A stretch of 64,000 nucleotides of DNA from Ptiloglossa arizonensis. Its lineage: Eukaryota > Arthropoda > Insecta > Hymenoptera > Colletidae. Shown piece after piece: positions 61,801 through 64,000 of this stretch (position 1 is the first letter of the stretch; each line of letters opens with the position of its first letter). The notes below the pieces were generated by a model, which saw only the letters and a program-made list of their open reading frames with translations, was not told the origin of the DNA and ran no database searches. The stretch spans positions 1,240,001-1,304,000 of the forward strand of contig NW_027478385.1 of the NCBI RefSeq assembly GCF_051014685.1, read 5' to 3'. Position numbers and translations under genes: made by a program.

Positions 61801-64000
61801 AGGAATGGTTGAGAAACCATCACAATTTTCGCAAGTCTGATACTCGAAACCAATAACCACTATGGCCTAGGGCAAAAATACACATACCGTTGTAATCGGG
61901 CGAGTTTCTGCTTTCAGATGCAATAGGAAATTCTCGAGTTCGTCAATCCGATCGCGAGATATGGAAGTTTGAAGTTAAGGAATGCTTGAGAAACCATCAA
62001 AATTTTCGCTTGTCTGATACTCGAAACCAATAACTGGAATGGCCTAGGGGAAAAGTACACACACCATTGTAATCGGTCGAGTTTCTACTTTCATATACAA
62101 CAGGAATTTCTCGAGTTCGTCATTCCGTTCGCGAGATATGGGAGTTTGAAGTTAAGGAATGGTTGAGAAACCATCAAAATTTTCGCAATTCCGATGCTAG
62201 AAACCAATAACTACAATGGCCTAGGGGAAAAATACACATACCGTTGTAATCGGGCGAGTTTCTGCTTTCAGATGCAACAGGAATTTCTCGAGTTCGTCAA
62301 TCCGTTCGCGAGATATGGTAGTTTGAAGTTAAGGAATGGTTGAGAAACCATCAAAAGTTTCGCAAGTCTGATGCTCGAAACCAATAACTACAATGGCCTA
62401 GGGGAAAAATACACATACCGTTGTAATCGGGCGAGTTTCTGCTGTCAGATGCAACAGGAATTTCTCGAGTTCGTCAATCCGTTCGCGGGATATGGGAGTT
62501 TGAAGTTAAGGAATGGTTGAGAAACCATCAAAATTTTCGCTGGTCTGATACTCGAAACCAATAACTGGAATGGCCTAGGGGAAAAGTACACACACCATTG
62601 TAATCGGTCGAGTTTCTACTTTCATATACAACAGGAATTTCTCGAGTTCGTCATTCCGTTCGCGAGATATGGGAGTTTGAAGTTAAGGAATGGTTGAGAA
62701 ACCATCAAAATTTTCGCAATTCCGATGCTAGAAACCAATAACCACTATGGCCTAGGGGAAAAATACACATACCATTGTAATCGGGCGAGTTTCTGCTTTC
62801 AGATGCAATAGGAAATTCTCGAGTTCGTCAATCCGATCGCGAGATATGGAAGTTTGAAGTTAAGGAATGCTTGAGAAACCATCAAAATTTTCGCAAGTCT
62901 GATACTCGAAACCAATAACTGGAATGGCCTAGGGGAAAAGTACACATACCATTGTAATCGGGCGAGTTTCTACTTTCAGATGCAACAGGAATTTCTCGAG
63001 TTCGTCAATCCGTTCGCAAGATATGGGAGTTTGAAATTAAGGAATGGTTGAGAAACCATCAAAATTTTCGCTGGTCTGATACTCGAAACCAATAACTGGA
63101 ATGGCCTAGGGGAAAAGTACACACACCATTGTAATCGGTCGAGTTTCTACTTTCATATACAACAGGAATTTCTCGAGTTCGTCATTCCGTTCGCGAGATA
63201 TGGGAGTTTGAAGTTAAGGAATGGTTGAGAAACCATCAAAATTTTCGCAACTCTGATACACGAAACCAATAACTACAATGGCCTAGGGGGAAAATACACA
63301 TACCGTTGTAATCGTGCGAGTTTCTACTTTCAGATGCAACAGGAATTTCTCGAGTTCGTCGTTCCGTTCGCGAGATATGGGAGTTTGAGTTAAGGAATGG
63401 TTGAGAAACCTTCAAAATTTTCGCTGGTCTGATACTCGAAACCAATAACTGGAATGGCCTAGGTCAAAAACACACGTACCGTTGTAAACGGGCGTGTTTC
63501 GGCTTTCAGATGCAATAGGAAATTCTCGAGTTCGTCAATTGGTTCGCGAAATATGGGAGTTTAAAGTTAAGGAATGCTTGAGAAACCATCAAAATTATCG
63601 CAATTCGGATGCTAGAAACGAATAACTGGAATTGCCTAGGGGAAAAGTACCCAGACCATTAAAATCGGGCGAGTTTCTACTTTCAGATGCAACAGGAATT
63701 TCTCGAGTTCGTCATTCCGTTCGCGAGATATGGGAATTTCAAATTAAGGAATGGTTGAGAAACCATCAAAATTTTCGCAAGTCTGGTACTCGAAACCAAT
63801 AACTACAAAGGCCTAGGGGGAAAATACACATACCGTTGTAATCGGGCGAGTTTCTACTTTCAGATGCAACCGGAATTTCTCGAGTTCGTCAATCCGTTCG
63901 CGAGATATGGAAGTTTGAAGTTAAGGAATGCTTGAGAAACCATCAAAATTTTCGCTGGTCTGATACTCGAAATCAATAACTACTATGGCCTAGGGGAAAA
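58805..64000 (+). repeat. Right-hand mixed monomer region with local trimer period
   Basis: Units of several classes are shuffled. GTAAACGGGCG with GTCAATTGG recurs at 59.06, 60.30 and 63.48 kb (a CACGGGCG version at 61.54 kb). TTTGAGTTAAGG deletions lie near 60202, 61439 and 63385. CATATACAACAGG lies at 59970, 62092, 62623 and 63154, the last three 531 bp (3 units) apart. The last unit starts at 63884 and is cut by the window end. Confidence 0.82.

Larger units (their letters stand above)
1..64000 (+). repeat. 177-bp tandem satellite array covering the whole window
   Basis: The CTCGAG-bearing junction recurs every 177 bp from position 173 to the end: 361 complete units and one 117-bp partial unit. 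The phase was checked at over 35 positions and drifts by only 14 bases in total, each explained by a visible one-base deletion. All units have the same orientation and I saw no inversion. No stretch of even one monomer falls outside the repeat, so every gap between the sub-blocks below is also satellite. Monomers differ mainly by substitutions that fall into recurring variant classes. Size, GC near 42% and HOR organisation fit a centromeric or pericentromeric satellite of a eukaryote, perhaps a plant. The family name and host are not recognised. Confidence 0.98.

Noticed and set aside
1..64000. RNA polymerase III internal promoter (A-box-like TGGCCTAGGGG and B-box-like GTTCGTCAATCC)
   Set aside because: The A-box match is partial (7 of 9 fixed positions), and the B-box-like string has two extra bases inside the core. 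No terminator follows at a fixed place, so a tRNA-derived origin is not supported.
1..64000. Tandem rRNA, 5S rRNA or tRNA gene cluster
   Set aside because: Unit length alone could suggest a small-RNA repeat, but I recognise no conserved 5S or tRNA core and the units vary at sites that should be fixed.
1..64000. Arabidopsis-type (about 178 bp), rice CentO or primate alpha-satellite identity
   Set aside because: The unit length is similar to some of these, but the unit sequence does not resemble those I remember. I did not assign a family name.

Overview
The whole 64 kb window is one uninterrupted head-to-tail array of a single 177-bp satellite DNA. Taking the unit to start at the G of the XhoI-like CTCGAG, the window opens exactly on a unit boundary. 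It holds 361 complete units plus a 117-bp partial unit (63884-64000). All units lie in the same orientation. I checked the phase at more than 35 points. It slips only by single-base deletions, 14 in total, so the array is essentially all 177-bp units with 14 units of 176 bp. I see no protein-coding gene, tRNA, rRNA, CRISPR array, transposon or unique sequence. The short open frames (61-124 codons) arise because 177 is 3 x 59, so a frame persists from unit to unit.

A nucleosome-sized, roughly 42% GC monomer in a long homogeneous array with multi-monomer higher-order repeats (HORs) and no genes is what a eukaryotic centromeric or pericentromeric satellite looks like. Unit length favours a plant, but I do not recognise the family. 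Organism and centromere identity are inference, not shown by the sequence.

Layout: (1) 1-4540, heterogeneous monomers with small local dimer and trimer duplications. (2) 4541-about 10790, an 18-mer block (3186 bp) present twice in tandem, almost identical. (3) about 10.8-23.9 kb, a regular 6-mer HOR (1062 bp) with eleven consecutive copies. One copy is shortened to four monomers. The copies are themselves arranged in a 36-mer super-repeat seen nearly twice. (4) 23.9-27.1 kb, an abrupt change to a different monomer set, with an 885-bp 5-mer duplication. (5) 27.1-33.6 kb, a 7-mer HOR (1239 bp) interrupted by a 6-monomer insertion. (6) 29.4-44.9 kb, a mosaic in which one marker module recurs seven times at 8- to 30-monomer spacings, including a second, unrelated 18-mer period. 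(7) 44.9-53.4 kb, a duplicated block whose offset steps from 32 to 31 to 30 monomers. (8) 48.0-56.1 kb, mixed monomers including isolated relics of the 6-mer HOR. (9) 56.1-58.8 kb, a very fresh 1238-bp tandem duplication. (10) 58.8-64.0 kb, mixed monomers with a local trimer period.

Nothing here acts as a set of genes. The window records repeated unequal exchange and segmental duplication at several scales. The points most worth following are the nested HORs, the breakpoint-bearing hybrid monomers, the one-sided indel spectrum, a conserved dyad and a weak CENP-B-box-like motif in the monomer, and the lack of CpG depletion.
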